This document shows, one piece after another, positions 45,936 through 55,651 of a DNA stretch of 64,000 bases. A program made the position numbers and the translations under genes. Under the pieces are notes generated by a model that was not told where the DNA came from, ran no database searches, and was given only the letters and a program-made list of their open reading frames with translations. Origin of the DNA: CAWFFV01 sp963814985. GTDB taxonomy: Bacteria; Chloroflexota; Ktedonobacteria; Ktedonobacterales; Ktedonobacteraceae. Location: assembly GCA_963814985.1 (NCBI GenBank), contig CAWFFV010000054.1, forward strand, positions 1 through 64,000. The letters are read 5' to 3'. Numbering within the stretch: position 1 is the first letter of the stretch; every line of letters starts with the position of its first letter.

Positions 45936-46027
45936 AACGTGTCCTCAACACATCTCTGGGTGAAAAAATAGCATCATTGTAGTGCAAAGCAGTATATCAT
46001 ATTGAAGGATGAAGTGCTATCAGCTTG

Positions 46028-46176
46028 ACTACTCAGGTCTGCTCACCATCGGCGGTGGCTCGCCCCCGTTTTGTGTGGATTTGTGAGGGTTGCTCTGCAA
46101 CCCTCACAAATCCACACAAAACGGCCAGCGAAGCGCCTTAAGCGCTGAGGAATCAGGAAAAAGGAACCTGAGTAGT
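46028..46176. repeat. Composite palindromic repeat, copy B (inverted)
   Basis: Outer arms actactcaggt at 46028-46038 and acctgagtagt at 46166-46176. Module order is reversed relative to copy A: ggcggtggctcgcc left, gcgaagcgcc...gctgaggaatcagg right. Core palindrome at 46066-46124, 28-bp arms with a 3-base centre, sequence different from all other cores. Between obg and an upstream small gene. Confidence 0.85.
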
Positions 46177-46268
46177 TACCTATCAGCGGCGCTGTTCGCT
46201 TCACAAAAAAGAGGTTGGTGTACATATCTCTATATACCAACCTCCCTTGAGCATTGCAGTTTTTCTCG

Positions 46269-46785
46269 TTAGAACCTTTTGTCACTGCCACCGGGATTAC
46301 CCAGGTTTCCCAGAGTACTCCCTAAGTCACCCAGGCCACCACCACCAAGCAGATGTTTAGCTGCCAGCGCAGCAATACCCGCAACAGCAAGTTTCGCACC
46401 AGTACTTCCCAAAGGACCACCAGGACCCATGATCTGATGCAAGATATCAGGATTCTGCTGCTGAGCATAGCTCGTCAATTTGGCCGCATCACGGGATGAC
46501 ATACTGTTAGGATCTGTATTTTGAATGCCTGCCTGCTGCGGATTAAACCCTGCTTGCGTCAGACGATTAAGGAGGCCCTGAAATCAAGCCACCACGTTGC
46601 TGCGGAGGCATCTGGTTGTAGTATTGCTCATGCACATGCTCTACCACCTGCGGTGGTGCATTTTGCACAAATTGCCTATAGTTATGGTATGCATCTTGAT
46701 CAGGAATTTGTGAATAGGTTCCCTGATCCCATGCATTTGCATAGTTCTGATATGTCTGTTGCTTGTTTTGGTCAAATGGCCACAT
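46269..46785 (-). pseudogene. Small conserved protein, glycine-rich C-terminus, one frameshift
   Basis: From a Met with a perfect AGGAGGT box six bases upstream (46785): MWPFDQNKQQTYQNY... with PPQVVEHVHEQYYNQMPPQQ, then a frame stop after GLISGPP. In the next frame it continues as GLLNRLTQAGFNPQQAG into SSRDAAKLTSYAQQQNPD and a Gly/Leu-rich tail, ending 46269. Joined length about 170 residues. The tail (KLAVAGIAALAAKHLLGGGG) is hydrophobic but short. I do not recognise the family. It is followed by a palindromic repeat and obg. Confidence 0.55.
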
Positions 46786-46847
46786 AGCACACCTCCTCAT
46801 TGAACGCATTGTTTGCCTGTTTACACACGCAGCTAACACGATCACTA

Positions 46848-48591
46848 TCACAATGAAGTTTCACAGGAGGATGAAAATGGTGATGCCTTTCCTGACAAAG
46901 CATGGAATGTATCAAAACCGAAAATCGTGGGGCTATCGCCTCGCTCAGGTCCAACCCAGCCGGCTGATTGAGAAACATACCAGATACCATAACCACCACC
47001 AGCATAATTACAATGGTTATTCTGATAGCTACAGTACCTTCCCGATATACTCCCGCCTGGCTGTACATAGCCCTCGAAGAAGAGCGGCAACCTCCCTCCC
47101 TGACTTGATACCAGAAACTGAATTTTGTTCTCAGCAGAGACAGTACCAGCAAAATTGCCACTCCCGGTCAGCCCTGGTCCTACCAAGAAGTAGCCGTAAA
47201 TAGTTGTTTGGTTCTGGCGAATTTGCAAAAGAGACATGCCCGCTTCAGTCGGAGGTGTAGTGTATCTATCAACGATATGACCCTCATAGCGTTGTACCAG
47301 AACAGGATAACTTGCCGACACAGTCGGGGATGATGGGGACACAGTGGGCAATGGGGAGGCCACAGGTGATGGGGATACGGCGGCAGTAGTAGGAACTGAT
47401 CTTGATGGAATTGTCATGGTGGAAGTTACAGAAGACCCCAAATGGCCTGAATGCGTTACATGCGGCCAGATATCCTCTCCAAAAACGACTCCCATAAACA
47501 GGGCGACGAGAGCAAGAACAGTAAAAAAAAGTACATAAGACCTTCCCCTCAACAAAGGTCTTATGCGCGCCTCTCGGTGCAAAGAGGCGTCAGGAGACCC
47601 CAAAGCGAGGGGAGTGAGTCGCTCTACGATGACAGGGGGTGTTGCATCTATCACTGCTGGTAATGCCGATAACGAAGCATCCAGAACACCCGGTTCCTCT
47701 GACGAGGATACTTCATCTGTCACTGGGACAGAAACTGACTTCTCGGCCAGGAGGACATTCAACGCCAGCCAGAACTCCTCAACAGTCTCAAAGCGGTCAT
47801 TGCTACTGATCGCCATCGCGCGCTGCAACACATCCACGATCGGAGTGGGTATTGTTGAGACAAGCAGATTAGCAGGTTCAAGAGGATCAGTACCTTTACT
47901 GCCCATCCGAGTCATGCGATACAATGCGTCAACGGGCACAATCCCTGTCAAGAGTGTATAGAAAGTGGCACCAAGGCCATAGATATCCGTACAGAGTATC
48001 AGTTCCCCTGGCATACTGCTCAGGCGCACCATAGCCTGGTGAGCAGTGACGAACGGCGCTTGTTGTCGCATCCTGATCATACTCTTTGGCAATTCCAAAA
48101 TCGACCAGCACCGCCCCATCTCCAGCCGTTGGCACAATAATATTGGAAGGTTTGATATCCCGATGGATGATTGGAGGTTGCTGAGTATGAAGATAGGTCA
48201 CAGCATCAACGATAGGACCCATTATTCGTATAATTTGCGACAAAGAGAAACGTTTCTCTGGCTGCCTTTGCCGCAATTTCTCCAGGTTCGATCCCTCAAT
48301 ATAATCCATCAGCATATAGACACGGTTATTTTTACCGTCCTCAAAAACGCGATAGACACGAGGGAGCGCAAAATGATCGAGCCGTTTGAGTATTTCACAC
48401 TCAAAAGCAAACCCTTCTCGTCCGCGCTCATTTGGATCGATCAGTTCTTTGAGAGCAAAGACGTTGCCTTTGACTCGTCTATCTCTCACACGATAGACAG
48501 TAGCGAATCCGCCCCTGCCGAGCAGTTCCTCGACAACGTAGCGATCTCGTACAACTTTTCCTCGTGGGAATTTTGTCTGTACGTCTCGCAT
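46848..48591 (-). pseudogene. Receptor-type Ser/Thr protein kinase, one frameshift
   Basis: The first frame (from 48591, GAGGTG box) carries GRGGFATVY at about 25-33, FALKEL (ATP Lys), HRDIKPSN (catalytic loop) and DFGIAK, GYGAPEQY. It breaks near a CCCC run at about 48005; the next frame continues DIYGLGATFYTLLTG and the rest of the C-lobe, a Pro/Ser-rich linker, one membrane helix (SYVLFFTVLALVALFMGVVF, shortened: FFTVLALVALFMGVVF), a Ser/Thr/Pro-rich stalk and an external domain with three cysteines (CSYQNNHCNYAGGGYG) ending 46848. The external part is not a PASTA domain. Joined length about 580 residues. One lesion only, at a homopolymer, so the gene may be intact. Confidence 0.8.
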
Positions 48592-48829
48592 CCATTCACC
48601 TCAAGCGCAATTGCTCACCTTCTCCCTTTGATGATAATCAATCAGGCGGAATATTGGCAAGCTCATTAGTGATACCGGCTCTTTATGTTTCAGTACATCT
48701 TTAGTAATTATAAAGCAACCTGAAACATTCAATCACTGCATGTTTGGTATCACCCACCACCCATTTTCTTCTATCACGTTATACAACCTATCCCTGTAGA
48801 CATCCTGCTTTTCATAGTGGTTGTGATTA

Positions 48830-49089
48830 CATGAGATATCCCAAATTTTTGAAACAAAATTTCGCAAAAGCGAGGGTGCAGGGAGCGCAGCATCCCTGCC
48901 GGGGTTTGGGGTGTCCCCAAAAACTCTTTTTACCTCTTTTGTGCGCCGTCTGCGGCGGCGCGAGAAAAAAAGAAATTTTTTGGGGACACCCCAAACCCCG
49001 GTCAAGGGCTGGCCGCCCTTGACAATCCCGCTTCTCAAGCCGCTTGAGAGATCGCGAACCTTTGTTCTAAAAACTCAGGATGACCCATG
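48830..49089. repeat. Large palindromic repeat, second family, copy I (inverted)
   Basis: Same plan and about 80-90 percent same words as 32432-32689, in inverted orientation: catgagatatccc outer end at 48830, inner arms ccggggtttggggtgtcccc (from 48900) and ggggacaccccaaaccccg (to about 49000), cgccgtctgcggcggcg hairpin, ctcaagccgcttgag hairpin near 49036, outer end gacccatg at 49089. Copy E of the first family begins at the next base. Confidence 0.85.
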
Positions 49090-49204
49090 GCAGGTTTTGT
49101 TGGCAGTGGCAGGGTTTGCGGCACAAACCCTGCCACTGCCAACAAAACGAGGGCGAGCCACCGCAGGTGGTGAGAACACCTGAATAGTTACCGGGATGAC
49201 TCAT
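49090..49204. repeat. Composite palindromic repeat, copy E (left side missing)
   Basis: Core palindrome 49094-49148 (27-bp arms, gttttgttggcagtgg...), right module gagggcgagccaccgcaggtggtgag and right outer flank tgaatagttaccgggatgac to catg at 49204. The left module is absent: instead the second-family element ends at 49089. Core words match copy C closely. Confidence 0.8.
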
Positions 49205-49594
49205 GTGGATGTCCTTGTGCGAGCGTGGTCACAGATAGCACAAAGAGAGATAATATCTTGCAGAAAAATATCCTCAAGCACAATATCTTCTGTATATATG
49301 CATATGCATCTTAATAGGCTATTGCAAATATGCTTTATTAACGGTACAATATTTTGCAGTCTGCCGTAACTACCCACGCCCCGTTTTGTAGAGCCGACAG
49401 AGCCAACGGAAGAGATGGACAAAGCCGATACAATAAGGCTTTTCGCACTATTTGCAGCTATCTCTCTACGCTAGCCGCTGTCTTTCTCGGCCCTCCATTC
49501 TCTACTGGATGGAGATATGAATAGTTAGAGTGTTACTTTTATATGGGCACCTTTAGCATATGCTGGAGGATTTGACAACCAGTGAGGGTTTGCA
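49205..49594. other. Intergenic region upstream of the SSS symporter
   Basis: About 390 bases. AT-rich first half, then GC-richer. A GAGGG box lies seven bases before the ATG at 49595. No convincing promoter boxes, ORF or RNA seen. Confidence 0.35.
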
Positions 49595-51274
49595 ATGAAC
49601 TGGCAAATAGCGGACATTGTTGCTTTTGTACTGGTAGCGGTAACCGTCCTGGGCTTTCTGGCGGTTACCTGGCGACGAGGCAACCGTGACCCATTACAAG
49701 AGTGGAGCTTAGGGGGTCGTCGTTTCGGAGTGGTAATTTCCTGGTGCCTCCTTGGAGGAACTATCTTCTCAGCAAACACCTTTGTTGCTATTCCTGGGCT
49801 TGTTTTCGGTGTAGGTGCTCAAGGCTTCTATATCGTTACCTATCAAATTCTTATCTATCCCCTTGCGTTTCTCGTACTCTCTCGCTTCTGGATCATTGCC
49901 AGGCACCGAGGATACCTGACGGTCGCTGATTTCGTCAAAGAACGTTTTGGTCGTACCCTGGCGCTGATGATTGCATTCACGGGCATCCTGGCCACCATGC
50001 CTTATCTAGCCCTACAGCTGTTTGGACTCGAAATTGTTATCGGCCAGCTAGGCCTCCCTGTCGAGTTATCCTTGCTAGTTGCCTTTGGTTTGCTCTCGTT
50101 CTATACATATGTGAGTGGATTACGTGCAGCTATCTTGATCGCGATTGTCAAAAATGTAATGCTCTGGCTGATCATTCCCATCGCCTTAGTTACGCTTGTA
50201 TCAAGCTCAGGAGGGTTCGAGCATATTTTTGCCGCAGTTCATCAAAAAGCTCTTCAGGCACCATCCACATTTCACGAAATTCTTTCTCCAGCGCAGTACA
50301 GTACCTATATAACACTTGTGCTGGCATCTGCCCCCGCCATACTCTTATATCCCCACACGATTACAGCCACATTGAGTAGCCGTAGCCATAAAGAGCTTAA
50401 ATTCAGTACGGTGCTACTCCTTGCGTTCGTGCTTTTACTCAGTATGACCGTTCTGCTGGGTTTTACCGCAATCGCAATCGGCATTGAACCATCATCAACC
50501 TATCAGACCAACAGTATCTTACCTTCACTCTTCATACAGGCTTTTCCAGCCTGGTTCGCAGGGTTGGCACTGGCAATGCTTGCCGTGTCTGCCTTAGTAC
50601 CAGCGGTTCTCATGTCGATTGGTGCAGCTAATCTGTTCTCGCGGAATATCTATCGAGAGTACATCAATCCCTCTTGTAGCCCACGAGAGGAGTTCAATGT
50701 AGCGAGAATCACTTCCCTGCTGATCAAGTTTGGGGCTTTGCTCTTCATTTTATTCGTATCCAACACATTCGCAACTAACCTTCAACAACTGGGCGGTGTC
50801 TGGATCTTACAAACACTACCCGCAGTAATGCTTGGCCTCTATACAAAATGGTTCCATCACCGGGCATTAATCGTCGGTTGGGCTGTGGGGATGTGCCTTG
50901 GCACGTTACTAGCAATGCTGAAAAATTTTACTTCGCAGGTCTACCCGATTCCGCTCAATGGGACGGCTATTCCTGTTTATATCGGCCTGCTTGCGCTCGT
51001 GGCCAACCTTGTACTCAGTGTGCTCCTTACGCCTGTTTTTAGAAACATGAACCTCCCCGCTGCAGTGGATGCGACTACACCTACCGATTTTGAGCCTCAA
51101 CCAGCCGTGCATTTCAGGGATATAGGAGTAATAACGGCTCCATCTCTATCCGCCAGTAAGAATATCGATTTCCAATCCATCCCCCGTCTAAATATTAGAT
51201 CGAATCGAGACACATCGAAAGATGCCAGAAATCTTCAGCCACAGCAAAGACAGGCATCAACTCATGAGCGATAA
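49595..51274 (+). CDS. Sodium:solute symporter (SSS family)
   Basis: 559 residues with about 13 membrane helices. SSS style: N-terminal DPLQEWSLGGRRFG after helix 1, TIFSANTFVAIPGLVF in helix 2, YLTVADFVKERFG, YTYVSGLRAAILIAIVKN (shortened: VSGLRAAILIAIVK) and the LLYPHTITATLSSRS loop. The C-terminal ~70 residues are polar. The family moves sugars, amino acids, pantothenate, iodide or carboxylates with Na+; substrate cannot be set. Start at 49595 with a GAGGG box. Downstream gap of 160 bases to a DUF4388 gene, no shared operon evident. Confidence 0.85.
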   Translation: MNWQIADIVAFVLVAVTVLGFLAVTWRRGNRDPLQEWSLGGRRFGVVISWCLLGGTIFSANTFVAIPGLVFGVGAQGFYIVTYQILIYPLAFLVLSRFWIIARHRGYLTVADFVKERFGRTLALMIAFTGILATMPYLALQLFGLEIVIGQLGLPVELSLLVAFGLLSFYTYVSGLRAAILIAIVKNVMLWLIIPIALVTLVSSSGGFEHIFAAVHQKALQAPSTFHEILSPAQYSTYITLVLASAPAILLYPHTITATLSSRSHKELKFSTVLLLAFVLLLSMTVLLGFTAIAIGIEPSSTYQTNSILPSLFIQAFPAWFAGLALAMLAVSALVPAVLMSIGAANLFSRNIYREYINPSCSPREEFNVARITSLLIKFGALLFILFVSNTFATNLQQLGGVWILQTLPAVMLGLYTKWFHHRALIVGWAVGMCLGTLLAMLKNFTSQVYPIPLNGTAIPVYIGLLALVANLVLSVLLTPVFRNMNLPAAVDATTPTDFEPQPAVHFRDIGVITAPSLSASKNIDFQSIPRLNIRSNRDTSKDARNLQPQQRQASTHER

Positions 51275-51436
51275 GCGATATTCAACAATTGTTTTTTACT
51301 GCTTACGAGTTCTCTGGCGGATGTCACTCCAAATGGGAAGTTCATTCTTGTTGTTCCCTGTCAATATTGATAAATATCGATCCTACTTCGCGACAAGTTT
51401 GGCGGTGTGATGGCTTATGATTAGCGGAGACAACGT

Positions 51437-52084
51437 ATGCCACAGGAAGATATCCTAACGGCTCACCTGATCAACATCATTCAAGCGCTTCAACTGAGCC
51501 GAGAAACGGGAACATTGATAGCTAAGCGCGGAGATGGCGCTTTTAGTGAAGAAGGTAGAATTGTATTTACGAATGGACGGATTACTGAAACACGAGTAGG
51601 TAGCCATCGTGGCTCAGATGCATTCAATCGTATAAGCGCATGGGAGAACTGCCTGGTTTCTTTTCGTTCACCAGACTCCTCTAACTCTCTCTTGTTCGCA
51701 TCTAAGGACACGCCCGCACCGATGAGCACTTCGCCATACACAACCAGCTCTCTACTCAGGGGAGTCCACCCCGTTCCTGAAGACAATAATAGGCAGGAGA
51801 ATTATTCCACCTCCGGACCTCTTCCCAGGCTCGAAATGCCAATGGGACAGGAACGAGCACCAGGTATTCCCTTTCTTGTTCAGCCGCTTCCATATGTCTT
51901 AAGTTTGATAGAACAAAATAAACTTTCACGCATTCATCGTCAACTCGTTTTGCTGATCGATGGAAAGCGTTCTGCAGAGGAGTTAGCACGCCTTATAGGA
52001 CGTGAAATCAGTGATATCTATAGGGTGTTACATGATCTCACAAGTATCAGAGCGATACAGATAACAAACGAGCTATTCCAGTAA
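51437..52084 (+). CDS. DUF4388-domain protein
   Basis: 215 residues. The first ~95 match the DUF4388 pattern (LINIIQALQLSRETGTLIAKRG...GRIVFTNGRITETRVGSHRGSDAF, shortened: GRIVFTNGRITETRVG), a domain that in bacterial signalling proteins often accompanies response regulators. A Ser/Pro-rich linker follows, then ~80 residues that look like a winged-helix or PilZ-like C-terminal domain (YVLSLIEQNKLSRIHRQLVLLIDGKRS, shortened: LLIDGKRSAEELARLIG). No membrane segment. GGAGACAACG precedes the ATG. Cytoplasmic regulator by inference. The pentapeptide gene follows on the same strand. Confidence 0.7.
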   Translation: MPQEDILTAHLINIIQALQLSRETGTLIAKRGDGAFSEEGRIVFTNGRITETRVGSHRGSDAFNRISAWENCLVSFRSPDSSNSLLFASKDTPAPMSTSPYTTSSLLRGVHPVPEDNNRQENYSTSGPLPRLEMPMGQERAPGIPFLVQPLPYVLSLIEQNKLSRIHRQLVLLIDGKRSAEELARLIGREISDIYRVLHDLTSIRAIQITNELFQ

Positions 52085-52136
52085 TAGAAGAAATAATATG
52101 TAGTACACAGTATACGTTTCATTCAGGAGGATAGGA

Positions 52137-53263
52137 ATGTTCAAAATACCTTATGCTCTGACACAGAAAGCCGCTTTACAAGAGATCATTCAGGCAACCC
52201 TTACCAAACGTGTTCCCATATTAGATTACGCTGATCTCAGGCGTATGGATCTTCAGGAAACAGACCTGAGCGGAGGAAGCATTAATGGGGCTGATCTCTC
52301 GGATGCGAACTTGAGCGGAGCGTATCTCTGTGGGGCATATCTGTATAAGGCTAATTTGAACGGGGTAAATCTGAGTGGCGCAAATCTGAGTAAGGCTGTC
52401 ATGATCGGCGTGAGTCTCATTGGGGCGAACCTACTCGGCGCTAACTTAAAAAGCACTGACCTGCGTGAAACCGATCTTTGTGGTGTGAATCTGAATGGTG
52501 CTGATCTGAAACATGCCTATCTGGCTAATGCCAGTCTGATTGGTGTGGATCTGCGCCGTGCCGATCTCGGCGGTGCCAACTTGAGCGGTGCCAATCTGAG
52601 TAATGCCAATCTGAGTGGAGCTGATTTGAGCGGTGCCAATCTGAGTGGGGCAGTTTTAAGTACAGCTAACCTTAGCAACGCGAATCTGACTGAGGCCAGG
52701 TTACACGGCGTTATCGCCAAAAAGCCAACCTGAGCCAGACTAACCTGGCAAGAGCGAATCTGGGCCTGGCAAATTTGAGCGAGGTGAATCTGAGTAAAGC
52801 GTATCTCTGTATGGCAAATGCTCATGGTGCGAATTTGCTGTACGCCAACCTCAGTTTTGCGAACTGTAGTGGTGCTCTTTTCAAGCGAGCACATATGATG
52901 GGTGCAAACCTGACGAATGCTGATCTTATACAAGCCGACCTGACTCAGGCTATCCTGACACATGTAGATTTCAGCAACGCTGATTTGAGCCGGGCCAACC
53001 TTAGCAAGGCAACCTTAAATTCTGCCCAACTTGCAGGTGCGTACGTGCGTGCAACAAACCTGAGCGGTGCTAAGCTGCAAGGAACACAGTTCATAGGCGC
53101 AATATTGACAAATGCAAATTTCGCCGGGGCAGATATGCGGGGCATTCAGGCCAACCCGGTCGACTTCGCACAGATTGAGCCAGGCGCGCTAACATCTGTT
53201 ATTATCGATATACCTACTGCAAACCGACTCGATTTGCCACTTTCACTGATTAAGAGGCAGTAA
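52137..53263 (+). pseudogene. Pentapeptide-repeat protein, one frameshift
   Basis: About 375 residues when joined. From about residue 40 nearly every five residues read A(D/N)L(x)(G/N/S), e.g. ADLSDANLSGAYLCGAYL, GANLSNANLSGADLSGANL, building a right-handed beta-helix. A stop at 52733 interrupts it; the next frame starts ANLSQTNLARANLGLANL and runs to 53263. The break is next to an AAAAA run at 52719-52723. AGGAGG precedes the ATG. No enzyme domain; pentapeptide proteins bind DNA gyrase (Qnr, MfpA) or act as scaffolds, so function is open. Coiled low-complexity end (SAQLAGAYVRATNLSGAKLQG) then a short polar tail. Confidence 0.8.
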
Positions 53264-53288
53264 TTGGCAAAAGATGAGCTATCCACAA

Positions 53289-53344
53289 AATTTTTCTAGC
53301 GTGTATTGGATCACCGACGCGACTCAATACACGCTAGAAAAATT
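53289..53344. terminator. 20-bp perfect hairpin between pentapeptide gene and tRNA
   Basis: aatttttctagcgtgtattg (53289-53308) with caatacacgctagaaaaatt (53325-53344). With T-rich ends on both sides it can stop transcription from either strand: the plus-strand pentapeptide gene and the minus-strand tRNA. Confidence 0.7.
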
Positions 53345-53360
53345 GTAACTACACGAAGGG

Positions 53361-53433
53361 TGGGCCCAGCTGGGATCGAACCAGCGACCTACCAGTTATG
53401 AGCCGGCAGCTCTAACCGCTGAGCTATGGGCCC
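53361..53433 (-). tRNA. tRNA with CAU anticodon (Met or Ile2)
   Basis: Reverse strand reads a complete 73-base cloverleaf: acceptor GGGCCCA with TGGGCCC (7 bp), D-arm AGCTCAGCGGTTAGAGCT, anticodon arm with loop CTCATAA (anticodon CAU), T-arm CTGGTTCGATCCCAG, discriminator A; no encoded CCA. The body resembles bacterial tRNA-Ile2(CAU), whose C34 is made lysidine, more than elongator or initiator Met, but TilS identity elements cannot be judged by eye. Confidence 0.92.
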
Positions 53434-53561
53434 TTGCGGAACGCATTGTACCATATCCTGCTTGCTTTGTGAAGAGGGAAAAAACGCCATTTTTGCAAGG
53501 ATAAATTTTTCGATACACACAGAGAAATATGCTTATTTTTCTCACTCAAATTGATGGGGTG

Positions 53562-53570
53562 TGCTATAAT
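53562..53570 (+). promoter_or_regulatory. Extended -10 promoter (TGCTATAAT) ahead of korAB
   Basis: TGC followed by TATAAT at 53565-53570 on the plus strand, with no clear -35. It would give a leader of about 300 bases to korA. The leader holds only unconvincing small ORFs and the hairpin noted next. Confidence 0.45.
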
Positions 53571-53832
53571 GATGGCAGTTGCCTGTAATGGTCTTGCATA
53601 ACATTTTCTGGAGTAGACAACAAGCAAGAAAATGGGAAGATACAGGACCAGACAGAAAACATATCCAGAAAGATAGCAGGCTAGCAATTATGTCTCATGG
53701 CTGCCTGGTAAACAGTAGAAGAAGAACTCACAGAATAGATATCTCCTCCTCGTCGAGTAGAGAGATAGAGATCTACGCCTGTCTCATGTGGCAGCATCTT
53801 CCGTCTCAGCAAAACCTGCTATCAGACACAAA

Positions 53833-53866
53833 ACCGCGCTAGAAATATGGCGCGGTCAACATTTTT
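53833..53866 (+). promoter_or_regulatory. Attenuator-like hairpin before the korA start
   Basis: accgcgc (53833-53839) pairs with gcgcggt (53850-53856), 10-base loop, then caacattttt. It ends about 12 bases before the GAGGGG ribosome-binding site of korA. It has the shape of a weak terminator or a translation-affecting hairpin. Confidence 0.4.
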
Positions 53867-53881
53867 CTGAGGGGACATTCG

Positions 53882-55648
53882 ATGGTGAATGAAGTAACAA
53901 TCCGAATAGGTGGCGAATCGGGCGAAGGTACTATCTCCGGCGGAGACATTCTCGCACTGGCTGCCGCACGCTGGGGGTATCATGTGTATACCTTTCGAAC
54001 ATTCCCTGCCGAAATTCTCGGTGGACCATGTATGTTTCAAATTCGCATTAGCGACCAACCCGTGAAATCTATGGGTGACTATGCCGATGTGCTCGTATGC
54101 TTGAACAAAGAAGCCTACGACCGCAATATTGGCGAGCTACGTCATGGTGGCGTACTCATTTATGATCCTTCCGATTTCACACCTGAAACAGGTGACTGCA
54201 TTACCTATGCTGTTCCCTTTAATGAGATTGCTCGTAAAGAGATACAACTCTTTCAAACCAAGAATATGGTTATGTTGGGCACACTCAGCGCTTTGTTTGG
54301 TCCACCACCAGAAGCCATCATACAGGTAGTGCAATCTAAACTTTCCAAGTCACGTAAATCTAACGCCACGCTCATGGAAAAAAACTCACTGGCCTTGCAG
54401 GCTGCAAGTCGGTATGTTACAGAGAAATTATCCAAGCATGATCCTTACCATCTTAGTGCTGTAGCAAAAGCCGACAGGGTCGTCTTGAACGGAAATCAGG
54501 CACTGGCAGCCGGGGCACTGGCCGCACAATGTCGTTTCTTCGCAGGCTATCCTATCACGCCAGCCAGTGATATTATGGAGACCCTGGCAAAGGAATTACC
54601 ACAAGTTGGAGGTACCTTCCTACAAGCAGAAGATGAGATGGCTGCTCTTGCCGCCGTTCTTGGGGCTTCATATGGAGGCGCTCGTGCAATGACCGCAACC
54701 TCCGGTCCAGGCTTCTCCTTGATGACTGAGTTGATAGGGCTCTCTTCTATGACCGAACTCCCTGCGGTTATAGTGGATGCGCAGCGTGCTGGTCCCAGTA
54801 CGGGGATGCCTACCAAAATGGAGCAATCTGATCTAAGTTTTGCGCTTTATGCTGGTCATGGGGATACTCCTCGTATGATTGTTGCTCCTGCAAACATCGA
54901 GGACTGCTATACGCTTATGATTACGGCTTTTAATATGGCTGAACGCTATCAGATGCCCGTTATCATTCTTACTGATCAGTCTTTAACGGCGCGTGTAGAG
55001 AGCGTTGACCGGAATATCTTCAAGCAGAAAGAACTACAAGAGCGTGTTCTCTACAGCAGCAATGACACCAGTAACAATGGTAATGGCAAGGTACCCGTTA
55101 CCGCAGGGGCAACATCACACAGTTTTGCACGCTACGCCTACACAGCAAGTGGCATCTCACCTATCTCTACACCGGGATATGGTGCAACACCGTATGTTGC
55201 AACGGGACTGGAACACGACGAGCATGGTCACCCCGATTATGAACCAGAAGATCACACAGCCATGATGGAGAAACGCTTCCGTAAGCTTGAGACAGCCGCT
55301 AAAGAACTTCCTCAGCCTCAGCGCTATGGTGACGAGAATGCAACGATCGGCATTATCGGCTGGGGATCAACCGAAGGGACAATTCAAGAGGCTGTTGACC
55401 GGGCACAGGCCAGAGGATACAAGGTTGCGGCACTTCATCCCAAGATTCTTTCACCGCTACCAGACAGCGCTATTCAAGATTTCATCCACTCAGTGCAAAA
55501 AGTGATTGTACCTGAAAACAACTATTCAGGCCAGCTCGCTAACCTGCTGGGTGCAAAGTATGGTCTGCAAGCAATTCGTGTGAATAAGTTCGGTGGCATC
55601 CCGTTCACCGCCGGCGACATCCTACGGGCAATCGAGGAGGTTCGTTAA
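53882..55648 (+). CDS. korA: 2-oxoacid:ferredoxin oxidoreductase, alpha (alpha-gamma fused) subunit
   Basis: 588 residues. The N-terminal ~190 residues are the gamma domain (IRIGGESGEGTISGGDILA, shortened: GGESGEGTISGG; FRTFPAEILGGPCMFQIRIS shortened: TFPAEILGGP). The following alpha domain starts GNQALAAGALAA with FFAGYPITPASDIME, QAEDEMAALAAVLGASYGG, ATSGPGFSLMTELIGL and MPTKMEQSDL. The C-terminal part carries GWGSTEGTIQEAVDRA. With KorB it makes the heterotetramer that converts a 2-oxoacid (2-oxoglutarate by this fused form) and CoA to acyl-CoA with ferredoxin reduction. GAGGGG precedes the ATG. KorB starts three bases after its stop. Confidence 0.92.
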   Translation: MVNEVTIRIGGESGEGTISGGDILALAAARWGYHVYTFRTFPAEILGGPCMFQIRISDQPVKSMGDYADVLVCLNKEAYDRNIGELRHGGVLIYDPSDFTPETGDCITYAVPFNEIARKEIQLFQTKNMVMLGTLSALFGPPPEAIIQVVQSKLSKSRKSNATLMEKNSLALQAASRYVTEKLSKHDPYHLSAVAKADRVVLNGNQALAAGALAAQCRFFAGYPITPASDIMETLAKELPQVGGTFLQAEDEMAALAAVLGASYGGARAMTATSGPGFSLMTELIGLSSMTELPAVIVDAQRAGPSTGMPTKMEQSDLSFALYAGHGDTPRMIVAPANIEDCYTLMITAFNMAERYQMPVIILTDQSLTARVESVDRNIFKQKELQERVLYSSNDTSNNGNGKVPVTAGATSHSFARYAYTASGISPISTPGYGATPYVATGLEHDEHGHPDYEPEDHTAMMEKRFRKLETAAKELPQPQRYGDENATIGIIGWGSTEGTIQEAVDRAQARGYKVAALHPKILSPLPDSAIQDFIHSVQKVIVPENNYSGQLANLLGAKYGLQAIRVNKFGGIPFTAGDILRAIEEVR

Positions 55649-55651
55649 TCC

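Noticed and set aside
48744..49183. ORFs across the large palindromes (48.7-49.2 kb and 32.4-32.7 kb)
   Set aside because: They are translations of the repeat arms, appear in mirrored form at both copies and have no ribosome-binding sites.
53579..53842. Small ORF in the korAB leader
   Set aside because: Poor start, biased Ser/Arg composition and no ribosome-binding site; judged non-coding leader.
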